Shown one piece after another: positions 15,651 to 24,969 of a stretch of 64,000 bases of DNA. The position numbers were made by a program, and so were the translations under genes. The stretch lies in the NCBI GenBank assembly GCA_951813285.1, contig OX638355.1, forward strand, positions 2,170,653 through 2,234,652. Reading direction: 5' to 3'. Below the pieces are notes generated by a model. It saw only the letters and a list, made by a program, of their open reading frames with translations, did not search any database and was not told the origin of the DNA. The DNA is from Terriglobia bacterium (lineage in GTDB: Bacteria > Acidobacteriota > Terriglobia > Versatilivoradales > Versatilivoraceae). Numbering within the stretch: the first letter of the stretch is position 1; every line of letters starts with the position of its first letter.

Positions 15651-16679
15651 TCAATCTTCCCAGGTGAACAGGACACCCAACATGGATTTTTCCCGATGGT
15701 AGATCATCTCGTAGGCTTCCTTCATCCGGGAGTAGTGGAAGCGGTGGGTGATCAGCTTTTTGGGTTCCAGCGAGGCCGTCTCCATCAGAAAGAGAACATG
15801 TTCGGCGGCTCGATCGTTGGAGAAGCGGTTTTCCATGGTGGGCCCGCCGTTTCCGTCCGGATAGAGATATCCTGTCGGTCCCGAAACGGCGTGCAGCGTG
15901 ATGCCCCGGGTGTAGAACAGGGACATGGACAACGGATTGAAGTCCAGTTGAGTTTCTCCCCGACCCAGGAGGCTGACAATGGAAACTCGGCCGTGAAGGC
16001 GCACAATCTCGAGGGCGGTGCGGTAGGCGGGCCAGGGATTGGCTGTCAGGATCACCAGGTCGATGCCGGCTCCTCCGGTGGCGTCGTCAAGCTTGGCCTT
16101 CAGGTCCGGATCGTTGTAGAGGAAGCCCTCGTGAGCCCCCATGCGCCGGGCCATCTCCAGACGGGTGGGGCTGTTGCCGATCGCAATCACCCGCCCACCA
16201 AACAGCGGCCCCAGTGCCACCGCTCCCAGACCCAGCACTCCCAGTCCGACCACGGCCACGTTTTCGCCCGGCTCGAAATGGGCCTTGCGGTAGCAGAGGG
16301 AGCTGAGCCCGTAGAGGTGACACCACACCGCGTCCTCGTCGTCCACGCCCTCGGGAACCTTCACCAGGCTGGCTGACTCGTTGGTGATGTATTCCGACTG
16401 GTGGGGTTGCCGGGTCACCACCCGGTCCCCGACTTGGACCCGACGGACGGCGCTGCCCACTCCCATCACGATTCCCAGGTTGCTGTCCCCCACCCACCGG
16501 GGATAAACGGGGGCTCCGGGGACATGTTCCGCTCCCTCGTAGTTGCCTCGGTCGGTCCCGATCTTCAGGGCGCTCACCCGGGTCCGGATCCAGATTTCGT
16601 CCGGCTTCAGGTTGCTGGTGTCCAGGGGGTGCTCTTCGATGTGCAGGTCTCTGGGACCGCGAAGCATGGCGATTTTCAT
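15651..16679 (-). CDS. Medium-chain (MDR) dehydrogenase, zinc-type alcohol dehydrogenase-like
   Basis: 342 residues. The N-terminal GroES-like domain has VGDSNLGIVMGVGSAV and VQVGDRVVTRQPHQSEY; the Rossmann domain has VAVVGLGVLGLGAVAL with its GxGxxG loop. The catalytic-zinc cysteine and the four-cysteine structural-zinc lobe of classical alcohol dehydrogenases are not visible, and a tyrosine-glutamate pair (GNYEGA) sits where the ligand region usually is, so it may be a zinc-independent quinone-reductase-like or threonine-dehydrogenase-like enzyme. ATG 16679 follows AAAGGAG. It is the first gene of a two-gene unit with the NHL-repeat protein. Substrate unknown. Confidence 0.82.
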   Translation of the reverse strand: MKIAMLRGPRDLHIEEHPLDTSNLKPDEIWIRTRVSALKIGTDRGNYEGAEHVPGAPVYPRWVGDSNLGIVMGVGSAVRRVQVGDRVVTRQPHQSEYITNESASLVKVPEGVDDEDAVWCHLYGLSSLCYRKAHFEPGENVAVVGLGVLGLGAVALGPLFGGRVIAIGNSPTRLEMARRMGAHEGFLYNDPDLKAKLDDATGGAGIDLVILTANPWPAYRTALEIVRLHGRVSIVSLLGRGETQLDFNPLSMSLFYTRGITLHAVSGPTGYLYPDGNGGPTMENRFSNDRAAEHVLFLMETASLEPKKLITHRFHYSRMKEAYEMIYHREKSMLGVLFTWED

Positions 16680-16803
16680 GGCGGCTCCTTTGAATTCTCC
16701 GGATGGAACGGGGGCATCAGCCCCGGCATTTGGGACCGTCCCTGGCCCGGGCATGGTGCGCGTGCCGCGTAAGTCTATCACGGACGAGGAGGGCGCAGGC
16801 CCT

Positions 16804-16828
16804 AGCCCGGGAATAGATCGTTCGGGCT
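16804..16828 (-). terminator. Candidate hairpin terminator after the beta-barrel gene
   Basis: AGCCCG (16804-16809) pairs with CGGGCT (16823-16828) across a 13-base loop, starting two bases after the stop of the five-gene operon. There is no clear T-run on the minus strand, so intrinsic termination is only possible. Confidence 0.3.
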
Positions 16829-16829
16829 T

Positions 16830-18035
16830 TCAGAAGTAAATGCTCAGCGAAAGGTAGGCCGTGGTGCCGAGGCCTCCATATTCGGAGGCGGGCGGTTCCT
16901 CGGAGCCCGGGGAGATATCGCCGAATCCCTTGAAGAGGCCGCCGGTGATGGTGACTTCGTTGCTTGCCGAGTAGGAGAGGCTTGGAGCCAGCAGAGAGCT
17001 GCGGTCGTTGAGGTTCCACAGGCAGAGCAGCGACAGGCTCCATAGGGGATGGAGCTGATATTGGGCCTGGGCGGCGGCCTCGTCGCGCCCCAGAACCTGC
17101 AGCTCGCCCCGGGTGAAAACCGCAGACTCCAGGACCGACGAGGTTTCATCGGCGCCGGCGGCGCCCAGGCCGTCGTGCTGGTACTCGGCCACCAGATAGA
17201 GGTCTCGGTTGGAGACGGTGACCCGGCGGTCGATGCCCAGGGTTCCTCTCAGCACGGTTTCACCATGTATCCTGCGCAGCGATGCCTCGCAGCGCAGCGC
17301 CACGGGGCCCAACGAGCCGGAAACCGCCCCGGCCGCGGCAGGCTCGTCGAAGAGCGCTCCGGCCCAACCCGATATTTCCCAGTTCTTCCAGGTAGCCAGG
17401 CCTCGCCCCAGGGCTGTGATTTCTCTGCCGGCGGCTGAGCGGGTGGGCCGCACCACCACCTCGACCTGGCTGAGGGGGCCGGGATGGAATTGAAGCCGGG
17501 CGGCGTCGATGCCTCCGCGGTAGGCCCGAAAGGGATCGGCAGGGTTGAAGGGGGAAAAGGGGTCGGCCGGGGTGAGAAAGAGCGTGGTCGCCCAGGAGGC
17601 GGTCTGGCGCCCCAGCGTCACGTCCAGATTTCCAGTGGGCGCCCAGCTCAGGTTGAGGCGATCGAAGCGATGCAGCCAGCTCACATGCTCCTTTTCCCAA
17701 AGGTTCCATTGGAGGCCCAGCCAGGGACTGATTTCGGGGACGCCGGCGATCGCAAGCGCGGGGGAGGTCTGCAGCCGGTTCAAGCCGAGGGTGTGCTCGT
17801 AAGCGATCTCCAGGGAGAGGGGCCCCCAGCGAGGCTCGCTCATCAGCCGGAAACGGTTGAAGTCGCCGAAGAACCCGGCACGGGAGGGGGTCGCCCGGCT
17901 CCACAGGGGAAGGTTGTGATAGTAACCCCGGATCAGGGGCGTCTGGGCCGCTGCCGGTCCGGGGCCGCCCTGGTTCACCCCCATGGCCAGGAGGAATGCA
18001 GCGGAAACTATAATTCGCGCCGGGGCTCTTGCCAT
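16830..18035 (-). CDS. Outer-membrane beta-barrel protein, last gene of the Lol-like operon
   Basis: 401 residues. A signal peptide (MARAPARIIVSAAFLLAMGV...AAAQ) is followed by alternating amphipathic strands rich in aromatic residues, such as LSLEIAYEHTL, GNLDVTLGRQTASWAT and LYLVAEYQH, and the chain ends YLSLSIYF with a terminal phenylalanine, the classical barrel-assembly signature. I recognise no named family; it resembles the porin-like barrels often encoded after MacB/Lol-type exporters. The ATG at 18035 overlaps the ATPase gene's 3' end by 28 bp, so it is coupled to it. It probably provides the outer-membrane partner of the exporter, or is itself its cargo. Confidence 0.7.
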   Translation of the reverse strand: MARAPARIIVSAAFLLAMGVNQGGPGPAAAQTPLIRGYYHNLPLWSRATPSRAGFFGDFNRFRLMSEPRWGPLSLEIAYEHTLGLNRLQTSPALAIAGVPEISPWLGLQWNLWEKEHVSWLHRFDRLNLSWAPTGNLDVTLGRQTASWATTLFLTPADPFSPFNPADPFRAYRGGIDAARLQFHPGPLSQVEVVVRPTRSAAGREITALGRGLATWKNWEISGWAGALFDEPAAAGAVSGSLGPVALRCEASLRRIHGETVLRGTLGIDRRVTVSNRDLYLVAEYQHDGLGAAGADETSSVLESAVFTRGELQVLGRDEAAAQAQYQLHPLWSLSLLCLWNLNDRSSLLAPSLSYSASNEVTITGGLFKGFGDISPGSEEPPASEYGGLGTTAYLSLSIYF

Positions 18036-18715
18036 TGGTCAGAGACGATTTGACCGTCGACCAGGTGGATCAGGCGACGGGACCGTTCCATCAGTCGGGA
18101 GTCGTGGGTGGCGAAGAGGAAGGTGGTTCCAAGATCCCGGTTCAGTTCCTCCATCACGGTCAGCAGGATGTCGCTGGCGGCCGAGTCGAGGTTGGCGGTG
18201 GGCTCGTCCGCCAGGACCAGGGCGGGTTCTCCCACCACCGCCCGGATGACGGCCACCCGCTGCTGCTGCCCCCCCGACAGTTTCCCGGGCCGGCGGTGTT
18301 CCAGTCCCGCCAGTCCAGTGCGCTGGAACAGTTCGCGGACCCGCCGCTCTCGTCGGCCTCGCTCCAGGCCACGCAACAGCAGCGGGAACTCGGCGTTCTC
18401 CAGGGCCGAGAGGACCGGCAGCAGGTTGTAGGACTGGAAGATGAAGCCCAGTTTCTCCAGGCGGATCCGGGCAAGCTCGCGACTGCTCATCCGGGTCAGC
18501 TCCAGTCCATCCACCCACACCCGGCCGTCCGTGGGCCGGGTCAATCCCCCGATCAGGTTGAGAAGGGTGGTCTTGCCTGATCCCGAGGGGCCTGCCAGCA
18601 CGACGAACTCTCCGTGCTGGATGGTGAGGGTGACCCCGCGCACGGCCCGCACCTCTTCCGCTTCCTGATGAAACACCTTCCACACCGCTTCGGTACGCAG
18701 GGCCGGGTTGCCCAC
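18008..18715 (-). CDS. ABC transporter ATP-binding protein, LolD/MacB type
   Basis: 235 residues, normal for the LolD/MacB/FtsE class. Walker A GPSGSGKTT, Q-loop FIFQSYNLLPVLSALEN, signature LSGGQQQRVAVIRA, Walker B LVLADEPTANLDS and H-loop FLFATHDSRLM are all intact. The signature tail VIRA replaces the usual IARA. It powers the two FtsX-type permeases encoded just upstream (12-bp gap). As a type VII mechanotransmission ABC unit it would extract lipoproteins or lipid-like cargo from the inner membrane rather than transport through a channel. Confidence 0.92.
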   Translation of the reverse strand: MGNPALRTEAVWKVFHQEAEEVRAVRGVTLTIQHGEFVVLAGPSGSGKTTLLNLIGGLTRPTDGRVWVDGLELTRMSSRELARIRLEKLGFIFQSYNLLPVLSALENAEFPLLLRGLERGRRERRVRELFQRTGLAGLEHRRPGKLSGGQQQRVAVIRAVVGEPALVLADEPTANLDSAASDILLTVMEELNRDLGTTFLFATHDSRLMERSRRLIHLVDGQIVSDQWQEPRREL

Positions 18716-18727
18716 GATCTCGCTCCT

Positions 18728-20005
18728 TCAGCGCTCGAACTTCATGGTTTCGGCCACGTCGATGCGCATGGCTCTCAGGGCCGGGTAGAGGGAAGCCAGC
18801 ATGCCAATGAGGAAAATGAATGACAGCCCCTGCACCATCCGGGCCACCCGAAAACGGGGCACCACCACCGGCTCCATCACCACCCCGGAGAAAGTCCACT
18901 CATTGTCCATCATGGAGGACAGGTCGAGCCCCTCTCCCCAGAGAAACCAGGTGACCGACAGGCCCAGGGCAATGCCGATAGTCCCGCTGAGGACGGTCAG
19001 AATCAAGCCCTCCACCAGAACCAGGCTGGCCGATTGGCCGGGAGTCAGACCCAGGGCCTGAAGCACGCCGAACTCCCTCCTCCGATACATCACCGACATG
19101 AGCACCGTGTTGACGATTCCCAGGGCGATGATGCCGAAAAGGATCCCCTGAAAGAGGTAGTTGGAGAAGTCATCGATCTTTACGGCGGCATCCAGCTCCG
19201 GCAGGGATTCCCGCCAGCTCAATGCCCGCAACGCTTCCGTCCCGTGAGTTTCCGAGAGCCTTTGCTGCAGTGAGCGCCGAACCTGAGGCACCAGTTCGCT
19301 GTTCCCCAACAGCAGCCCCATGGAAGTGACATCGCCGCCGCAGCCCAGCCAGGCCCCGGCCGTGGAAAGCGGTATATGCAGGAGCGAGCGGTCCACCTCG
19401 GGGATGCCGGTGCGAAAGGTCCCCACCACCCGAACCAGTTGGCCCGCGATCTCCCCGCCGGCATCCTGGGCGGTGAGGACAAACTTGGAGCCCAGCCGCA
19501 GATCGAGGGCTTCGAGGAGCCCGATTCCCACGTAGGCGGCCAGCCTGTCGCCTGGTCGCAGGTATCGGCCCTGCCGCACTTTCTCGTCCAGGACGGAAAA
19601 GGAGACCTCAACAGCAGGGTCGACCCCCAGGATGCGAGCTGGTCGCGCCCCGGCCGCGGAGCTGGCCATGCCGGTGACGGCGAGCCGGGGGGCCATGACA
19701 CGGATCTCGCCGACAATGCCTCCCTGGAGCAAGGCTTGTTCCACAAAGGCTCGGGATTCGCCAGGCATCCGGTCCTTCAGGGCGCGGCTCCCCTGGAATC
19801 GGGGAGACTGGATCGTAAGGTGTCCGTCAGCCATGCGCACGGCCGAGTCGATCCATTGTTCGTGGGTTCCGTCCCCCAGGATCAGGCTGAAAATCAACAG
19901 GGCGCCGCCTGCAATCATGGAGGCAGCCGTCAGCAGGCTGCGTCTGGCCTGTCTTCTCAGGTTGCGCAGGGCCAGTTTGGTAATGACGGCGGTCTTGAAG
20001 CTCAT
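18728..20005 (-). CDS. ABC transporter permease, FtsX/LolE type (second permease)
   Basis: 425 residues with the four-helix LolC/LolE/MacB topology: one N-terminal helix (LTAASMIAGGALLIFSLILG) after the elbow-helix motif KLALRNLRRQARRS, a large periplasmic domain (~200 residues), then three C-terminal helices, including GILFGIIALGIVNTVLMSVMYRRREFGVLQALG, the FtsX-domain hallmark. The ATG at 20005 overlaps the upstream permease's stop in an ATGA, so the two are co-translated and probably form a heterodimer. No lipobox or signal peptide precedes the first helix. Confidence 0.88.
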   Translation of the reverse strand: MSFKTAVITKLALRNLRRQARRSLLTAASMIAGGALLIFSLILGDGTHEQWIDSAVRMADGHLTIQSPRFQGSRALKDRMPGESRAFVEQALLQGGIVGEIRVMAPRLAVTGMASSAAGARPARILGVDPAVEVSFSVLDEKVRQGRYLRPGDRLAAYVGIGLLEALDLRLGSKFVLTAQDAGGEIAGQLVRVVGTFRTGIPEVDRSLLHIPLSTAGAWLGCGGDVTSMGLLLGNSELVPQVRRSLQQRLSETHGTEALRALSWRESLPELDAAVKIDDFSNYLFQGILFGIIALGIVNTVLMSVMYRRREFGVLQALGLTPGQSASLVLVEGLILTVLSGTIGIALGLSVTWFLWGEGLDLSSMMDNEWTFSGVVMEPVVVPRFRVARMVQGLSFIFLIGMLASLYPALRAMRIDVAETMKFER

Positions 20006-21261
20006 AGGCCCGAGAGCGTGTCGGCCGGCGGCAGCCATGCGGCTCGCGCCGCCGGGTAGAGACCGGCTGTCACCGCGGTCACCAGCAGCGCCAGGCCGGT
20101 CCACAGAGACACGGGGAGGTTGTACTCGATCCTGAGAACGGGGCGTATCAGCGCTCCCAACATGGTGAGATCGCCGTAGATCCAGCTCAGGTCGATCGGG
20201 TAATGGTGCCACCAGGCAATGAGCGGAAAGGTGACGGCCACGCCCAGGGCCAGGCTGATCCATCCCAGCGCCGTGGCTTCCGAAACCACCGTGAGCAATA
20301 TCTGGTGGGGTCTGGCTCCCAGAGCCAGCATCACCGAGAACTCCCGCCGTCGCTCGAAAGTGGACATGAGCATGGTGTTGGCGACGCCGAACAGGGCGAA
20401 GGCGAAGACGATGAGCACCACGATCGAGTACCAGGAATCCATCAAAAGCGCGTATTCGAGCATCTCCGGCCGCAGCCGGGTCCAGTCAAGGACCTCCAGC
20501 TCTACCCCCAGGGGCGCCAGGCCGGCAACCAGCCGTCGGCCGGCTTCCGGAGCCAGCCAGGGATCGGCGGTAGAGAGGGCGATCTCGTGAATCCTCCCCG
20601 GATCGAGAGCCAGCAAACGCTGCAGCGACCGGATCGGCACCAGGGCGAAGGCGCCGTCCAGGTCCGCCATTCCCGTCCGGTAGAGCCCGCATACCTGGAA
20701 AATGTCGTTGCCCATGGAGCCGTCTGCGGCGGGAGCCACCAGGATGACCTCGTTGCCGACCTGCAGTTCGAGCCGGCGGGCCATCTCGGTTCCGATCATC
20801 AGTTCGTTGGCTGCCGGGGCTGGAGCCCGCCCTTGCGAAAGAGAATTCATGAGGCGGCTGACCCCGGGCTCGCGATCGAGGTCGATGCCCATCAGCATGC
20901 CACCCCTGGTGGATTGTCCCGAGCTCAGAAGCCCCGCGCCGTAGACTCGGGGAGCGGCCCCGACCACGGCGGGGTCTCGGACCGCAGTCCGGATTACGGC
21001 TTCGAAGTCGGCTCCGGCACGGCCCCCGATAGTCTCGTAGAGGCTGCGGTCCGGCCTGTAGCGGGGCGAGTGGATCTGTATCTGCCCCGTCATCAGGCCG
21101 GTGCCGTTTTCGATCATCTCCACCTTGAGTCCGTCGGCGAAGCCTACCATGAAGATGACGGCAAAGTAGCCGGCTGCCAGGCCCAGGGCCGTGATGAAGG
21201 TGCGTTTGGGGTTGCGGCCGAGATTACGCCAGCCGATCAGCCACCAGGAAGGCAGAGCCAT
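20002..21261 (-). CDS. ABC transporter permease, FtsX/LolC type (first permease)
   Basis: 419 residues, same topology as its partner: elbow motif LIGWRNLGRNPKRT, helix GLAAGYFAVIFMVGFADG, periplasmic MacB-PCD-like domain with the GIDLDREP...RLMNSL region, then FtsX helices with LFGVANTMLMSTFERRREFSVMLALGA and a last helix before PAARAAWLPPADTL. The two permeases are homologous but clearly diverged, as in LolC and LolE. Starts six bases after the LolA-like gene. Predicted inner-membrane component of a lipoprotein or hydrophobic-cargo exporter. Confidence 0.88.
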   Translation of the reverse strand: MALPSWWLIGWRNLGRNPKRTFITALGLAAGYFAVIFMVGFADGLKVEMIENGTGLMTGQIQIHSPRYRPDRSLYETIGGRAGADFEAVIRTAVRDPAVVGAAPRVYGAGLLSSGQSTRGGMLMGIDLDREPGVSRLMNSLSQGRAPAPAANELMIGTEMARRLELQVGNEVILVAPAADGSMGNDIFQVCGLYRTGMADLDGAFALVPIRSLQRLLALDPGRIHEIALSTADPWLAPEAGRRLVAGLAPLGVELEVLDWTRLRPEMLEYALLMDSWYSIVVLIVFAFALFGVANTMLMSTFERRREFSVMLALGARPHQILLTVVSEATALGWISLALGVAVTFPLIAWWHHYPIDLSWIYGDLTMLGALIRPVLRIEYNLPVSLWTGLALLVTAVTAGLYPAARAAWLPPADTLSGL

Positions 21262-21267
21262 GGCCGC

Positions 21268-22062
21268 TCACCTCCCGCGCCGGAGGGTCCGCAGGGAGAA
21301 GAAGGACTTGTCGATTTTCAGGTCGAACTGCAGCTCGGCGTAGCTCACGCTGGTTCGCTCACCGGGTTTGTCTTGGGGTTGCATGTCCATGTGGGTTGGA
21401 ACCAGGCGGTCTCCCATGCGCCGAAAGTCACTGAAGGTGAGGGTTCGCACCAGTTCGCTCTCTTCATCGAAGTAGCGCGCCTGCAGAGGCATAAAGTCCC
21501 GTTGACGGACCCGGTAGTCGATCTTTCCCCAGACCACGGCGGCTTCAGGCTTCGGGTTCAGGGTAAATTCCCAGACCGTGACATTTTCGCGAGTTCCTTC
21601 AAAGGTGGTTTCTATTTCGTAATCCTCGACCAGGCGGCTTTCCTTGACCAGGTCATCGTTGGTGAAGTGGGATCCCATCCAGGACCCCATCATCATGGAG
21701 GCGGGAATCTTGATGGTGCGATCCACCTTGGGCAGGTAGTTCCAGATATCCCTGGAGGCTTTCAGGGTGCCTGTGCCGGCTTCCTTGGCGGGAGACAGGA
21801 CACGGACCAGGGAGTAATCGGTGCCCAGGGACCAGACCTCCATGGTCAGGCTCCGTTCCCAGTGCCGGGTGATCACCCTCATGGTGGCCACCCCGCGGCT
21901 GGAAGCCCCTCGCAACACGCGGTCCACTCGGTCGATAATCTCCCGAGGCGAATGCCGATCGCCGGCCGTCAGTCCCGCCGAGGTCAGAGTCATTGCCAGC
22001 AGCGGCAGTCCCAGTGTGTGGAGAATGCGCCTGCTACGCCTGTGGTATTCGGCGAAAGTCAA
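21268..22062 (-). CDS. Outer membrane lipoprotein-sorting protein (LolA-like fold)
   Basis: About 264 residues, first gene of the five-gene operon. The TTG at 22062 is chosen because GGGAGG lies seven bases upstream; the N-terminus then gives a basic region and hydrophobic stretch (LHTLGLPLLAMTLTSAGLTAG), a signal peptide. The mature part fits the COG2834/LolA-like family: LTMEVWSLGTDYSLVRVLSP, GTGTLKASRDIWNYLPKVDR, and the conserved MMGSWMGSHFTNDDLVKESR segment, followed by an open beta-sheet barrel half. It is a periplasmic carrier that should receive cargo from the two permeases and ATPase encoded downstream. Confidence 0.88.
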   Translation of the reverse strand: MTFAEYHRRSRRILHTLGLPLLAMTLTSAGLTAGDRHSPREIIDRVDRVLRGASSRGVATMRVITRHWERSLTMEVWSLGTDYSLVRVLSPAKEAGTGTLKASRDIWNYLPKVDRTIKIPASMMMGSWMGSHFTNDDLVKESRLVEDYEIETTFEGTRENVTVWEFTLNPKPEAAVVWGKIDYRVRQRDFMPLQARYFDEESELVRTLTFSDFRRMGDRLVPTHMDMQPQDKPGERTSVSYAELQFDLKIDKSFFSLRTLRRGR

Positions 22063-22208
22063 TCCATTGCCTCCCGATTCCTGCACGGCTGCTCGCAACC
22101 TGACCTGCAGCCCGCACTAGCCGGGCTCGGCACTACTGTACCCCTTGATTGGAGAGAGGCGCAACGGTTCCCGGCCGCCACCGGAGGAAAGATCCGAATT
22201 CCCGATCC

Positions 22209-24611
22209 TCACAGCACCAGGCGTTTCAGGCGCAGGGCGTTGCCGATGACAGACAGGGAGCTGAAGGTCATGGCGGCGGCGGCAATCATGGGGTTCAGGA
22301 AAAGGCCGAAGAGCGGATAGAGGAGGCCGGCGGCAACCGGAATGCCCAGCAGGTTGTAGACAAACGCCAGAAACAGGTTCTGGCGAATGTTGCGCATGGT
22401 CCGTCGGCTGAGTTGGAAGGCCCGAACCAGGCCTCCCAGGTCCCCTCCCACCAGGGTGATCCCGGCGCTCTCGATAGCCACGTCGGTGCCGCCCCCCATG
22501 GCGATGCCCACTTGTGCCTGGGCCAGTGCCGGGGCGTCGTTGATGCCGTCGCCGGCCATGGCCACCCGCTTGCCCGCCGCTTGCAGCCGTTTGACGATCG
22601 CTCCCTTCTCTTGGGGATCCACTTCGGCCACGACCTGGTCGATCCCCAACTCATACGCCACTCTTTCGGCGGACTTTCGGTGGTCCCCGGTGACCATCAG
22701 GATGCGCAGCCCCGAATGCTGCAGCCGGAATACGGCCTCCTTGGCGGAGCTCTTGACGGGATCTTCCACCCCCAGCCATCCGGCCAGTCGGCCGTCGGTG
22801 CCCACCAGCACCACGGCCTGGCCCGACTCCCTCACGCTGTCCCGCCGGTGATGGGGCGCCCCCGCTTCGATCCCCAGTTCCTCCAGCATCCTGGCGTTGC
22901 CCACTACCAGGGACCGTCCGCGGACGCGTCCCCGAATCCCTCTCCCGGGAACGGCCTGGAATTCCTGGACGGGGTCCAGATCGAGGCCGCGGCTCTTGGC
23001 CGCTTCCAGGATGGCCCCTGCCAGGGGGTGCTCGCTGGCCTGCTCCAGGCTGGCCACCGCCGACAACAACTCCTCTTCGCTCCAGCCCGGCAGGGCCGCC
23101 AGGGTCCGCAGCCGGGGCTTGCCTTCTGTGAGAGTGCCCGTCTTGTCCAGAACCAGGGTGTCCACGCTGTCCAGGGCTTCCAGGGCCGCGGCATTCTTGA
23201 CCAGCACGCCGGAGCCGGCTCCCCGTCCGGTCGCCACCATGATGGACATGGGGGTGGCCAGGCCGAGAGCGCAGGGGCAGGCGATTATCAACACGGCCAC
23301 GGCATTGATCAGTCCGTAAGCCATCGGGGGCTGCGGCCCCAGCAGGCTCCAGACCACAAAGGTCAGAAGCGCGACCAGGAGGACCGCGGGGACGAAGCGG
23401 GCAGACACCGCGTCGGCGAAGCGCTGGATGGGCGCGCTTGTCCTCTGGGCGTCGGCCACCATCCGGACGATCCGGGCCAACAGGGTGTCCTGTCCGACCC
23501 GGGTGGCGCGCATGACGAAACTGCCGGTCTGATTCATGGTGCCGCCGGTCACCCGGTCAGCGGGAAGTTTCTGGACCGGAAGGGGCTCGCCGGTCAGCAT
23601 GGATTCATCCACCGAACTGGCGCCCTCGAGGACCTCTCCATCAGTCGGGATGCGCTCCCCGGGTCGAACCCGCAGGCGCGCATCGACGGAGACGCGGTCC
23701 AGCGGAATTTCCTCCTCCGCTCCGTCCTCGCGCAATCGGTGTGCGGTTTCGGGGGCCAGGCTCAGGAGCGAGCGGATGGCGCTGCCGGTCCGCTGCCGGG
23801 CCCGAAGCTCCAGCACCTGTCCCAGCAGCACCAGTGTGGTGATGACGGCGGCCGCTTCGAAATAAACGGGAACGGCTCCGTCCGGACCCCGAAAGGCATC
23901 CGGGAACAGGGAGGGGGCCAGCGTGGCCGCCAGGCTGTAGAGGTAGCTGGTGGCTGTGCCCAGTCCGATCAGGGTGAACATGTTGGGGCTGCGGTGGGCC
24001 AGGGAAGTCCACCCGCGCTCCAGCAGCGGCCATCCCCCCCAGAAGACCACGGGGGCGGCCAGCAGGCACTGAATCCAGGCCGAGACCCCGGCCAGCCGGT
24101 GCGGCTGCGGGAGGCTGCCCCCGATCATCTCCCACATGGCCAGCAGGAAGATGGGAAGCGTCAGAACCAGGCTGACCTTGAAACGGCTCCCCATGGCGGA
24201 CAGCTCGGGATTGTCGGGCTCCTCCAGGGTAACCGCTCTGGGTTCCAGTGCCATGCCGCAGAAGGGACAGGCTCCGGGTCGATCGGCCAGGACCTCGGGG
24301 TGCATGGGGCAGGTGTAGGCCGCCGGTTGGCCGTGGTCTTTCAAGTCTGGTGATTCGGTGGTGGCGGCCGGGCCCGCGGCGGTCTCCCGGCTGCCCAGAT
24401 AGCGATCGGGGTCGGCCTCGAATGTGGCGCGGCAATGCGGGCGGCAGAAGTAATGGGTCTGTCCGCCAAAGGCGTACGAATCGGCCGCGGTCTTGGGGTC
24501 GACCCACATGCCGCACACCGGGTCCCGCACGGCGTTGGGCTTGGGATGTGAAGGGCTATGACTGCTTGGCTCGCCCGGGTCCGGCAGGATGTTCAATTTG
24601 GGAGGGTCCAT
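22209..24611 (-). CDS. Copper/silver-type heavy-metal P-type ATPase with YHS and HMBD domains
   Basis: 800-residue P1B-ATPase. The N-terminus has a YHS domain ([10 protein letters not shown] around residue 29, cysteines also at 56 and 60) and a heavy-metal-binding domain, YTCPMHPEV...[10 protein letters not shown] (99-122), instead of the ferredoxin-like HMA domain. Then come TGEP (340-343), the transmembrane CPC metal site (445-447), phosphorylated Asp489 in DKTGT, SEHP (526-529) and GDGINDAP (687-694). CPC plus this N-terminus fits Cu(I)/Ag(I) export across the inner membrane. No copper regulator (CueR/CsoR) or chaperone gene is adjacent, so regulation is not visible. Confidence 0.93.
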   Translation of the reverse strand: MDPPKLNILPDPGEPSSHSPSHPKPNAVRDPVCGMWVDPKTAADSYAFGGQTHYFCRPHCRATFEADPDRYLGSRETAAGPAATTESPDLKDHGQPAAYTCPMHPEVLADRPGACPFCGMALEPRAVTLEEPDNPELSAMGSRFKVSLVLTLPIFLLAMWEMIGGSLPQPHRLAGVSAWIQCLLAAPVVFWGGWPLLERGWTSLAHRSPNMFTLIGLGTATSYLYSLAATLAPSLFPDAFRGPDGAVPVYFEAAAVITTLVLLGQVLELRARQRTGSAIRSLLSLAPETAHRLREDGAEEEIPLDRVSVDARLRVRPGERIPTDGEVLEGASSVDESMLTGEPLPVQKLPADRVTGGTMNQTGSFVMRATRVGQDTLLARIVRMVADAQRTSAPIQRFADAVSARFVPAVLLVALLTFVVWSLLGPQPPMAYGLINAVAVLIIACPCALGLATPMSIMVATGRGAGSGVLVKNAAALEALDSVDTLVLDKTGTLTEGKPRLRTLAALPGWSEEELLSAVASLEQASEHPLAGAILEAAKSRGLDLDPVQEFQAVPGRGIRGRVRGRSLVVGNARMLEELGIEAGAPHHRRDSVRESGQAVVLVGTDGRLAGWLGVEDPVKSSAKEAVFRLQHSGLRILMVTGDHRKSAERVAYELGIDQVVAEVDPQEKGAIVKRLQAAGKRVAMAGDGINDAPALAQAQVGIAMGGGTDVAIESAGITLVGGDLGGLVRAFQLSRRTMRNIRQNLFLAFVYNLLGIPVAAGLLYPLFGLFLNPMIAAAAMTFSSLSVIGNALRLKRLVL

Positions 24612-24969
24612 GGCCTGTGGCGCGTGGTGGCTTCCGGGGAGGGGCGGGTTGGGACGGTTTCTCCAGCGCTATTGAGTCGAATCGACGTCGATAGATGAGT
24701 CAAGTATCGTGAATTTTGGAATTGTTGATTTTGGATTTTTAATTTGAAGCAACATCGGTTGGCCTTGCTCCGCAGTCAACAATCAGAAATCAACAATCAC
24801 AAATATTCCACTTGCTATTCTACACGCCCGCGCGGGTTTTGCCGGTCTCCCGAAACCCCTCCACGTTGGTGGTGGCCGAGGGGCTCTTGGTTGAATTGGT
24901 TGGAATTATGCTATCGTTCCGTCGAGTTGGCTGATCCTGAGAACTGCCGGGTCGATCAAGGGGTTCCTG
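24612..24969. other. Intergenic region between divergent genes
   Basis: No gene. The part at about 24710-24810 is AT-rich filler with complementary halves, GTTGATTTTGGATTTTTAAT and later CAACAATCAGAAATCAACAA, that can pair loosely. The promoters of the metal ATPase and the potassium channel should lie here, but I cannot place them. Confidence 0.5.

Noticed and set aside
18728-20263. Longer start for the second permease
   Set aside because: The extra residues are a shadow of the upstream permease gene; the ATGA overlap at 20002-20005 fits a normal start.
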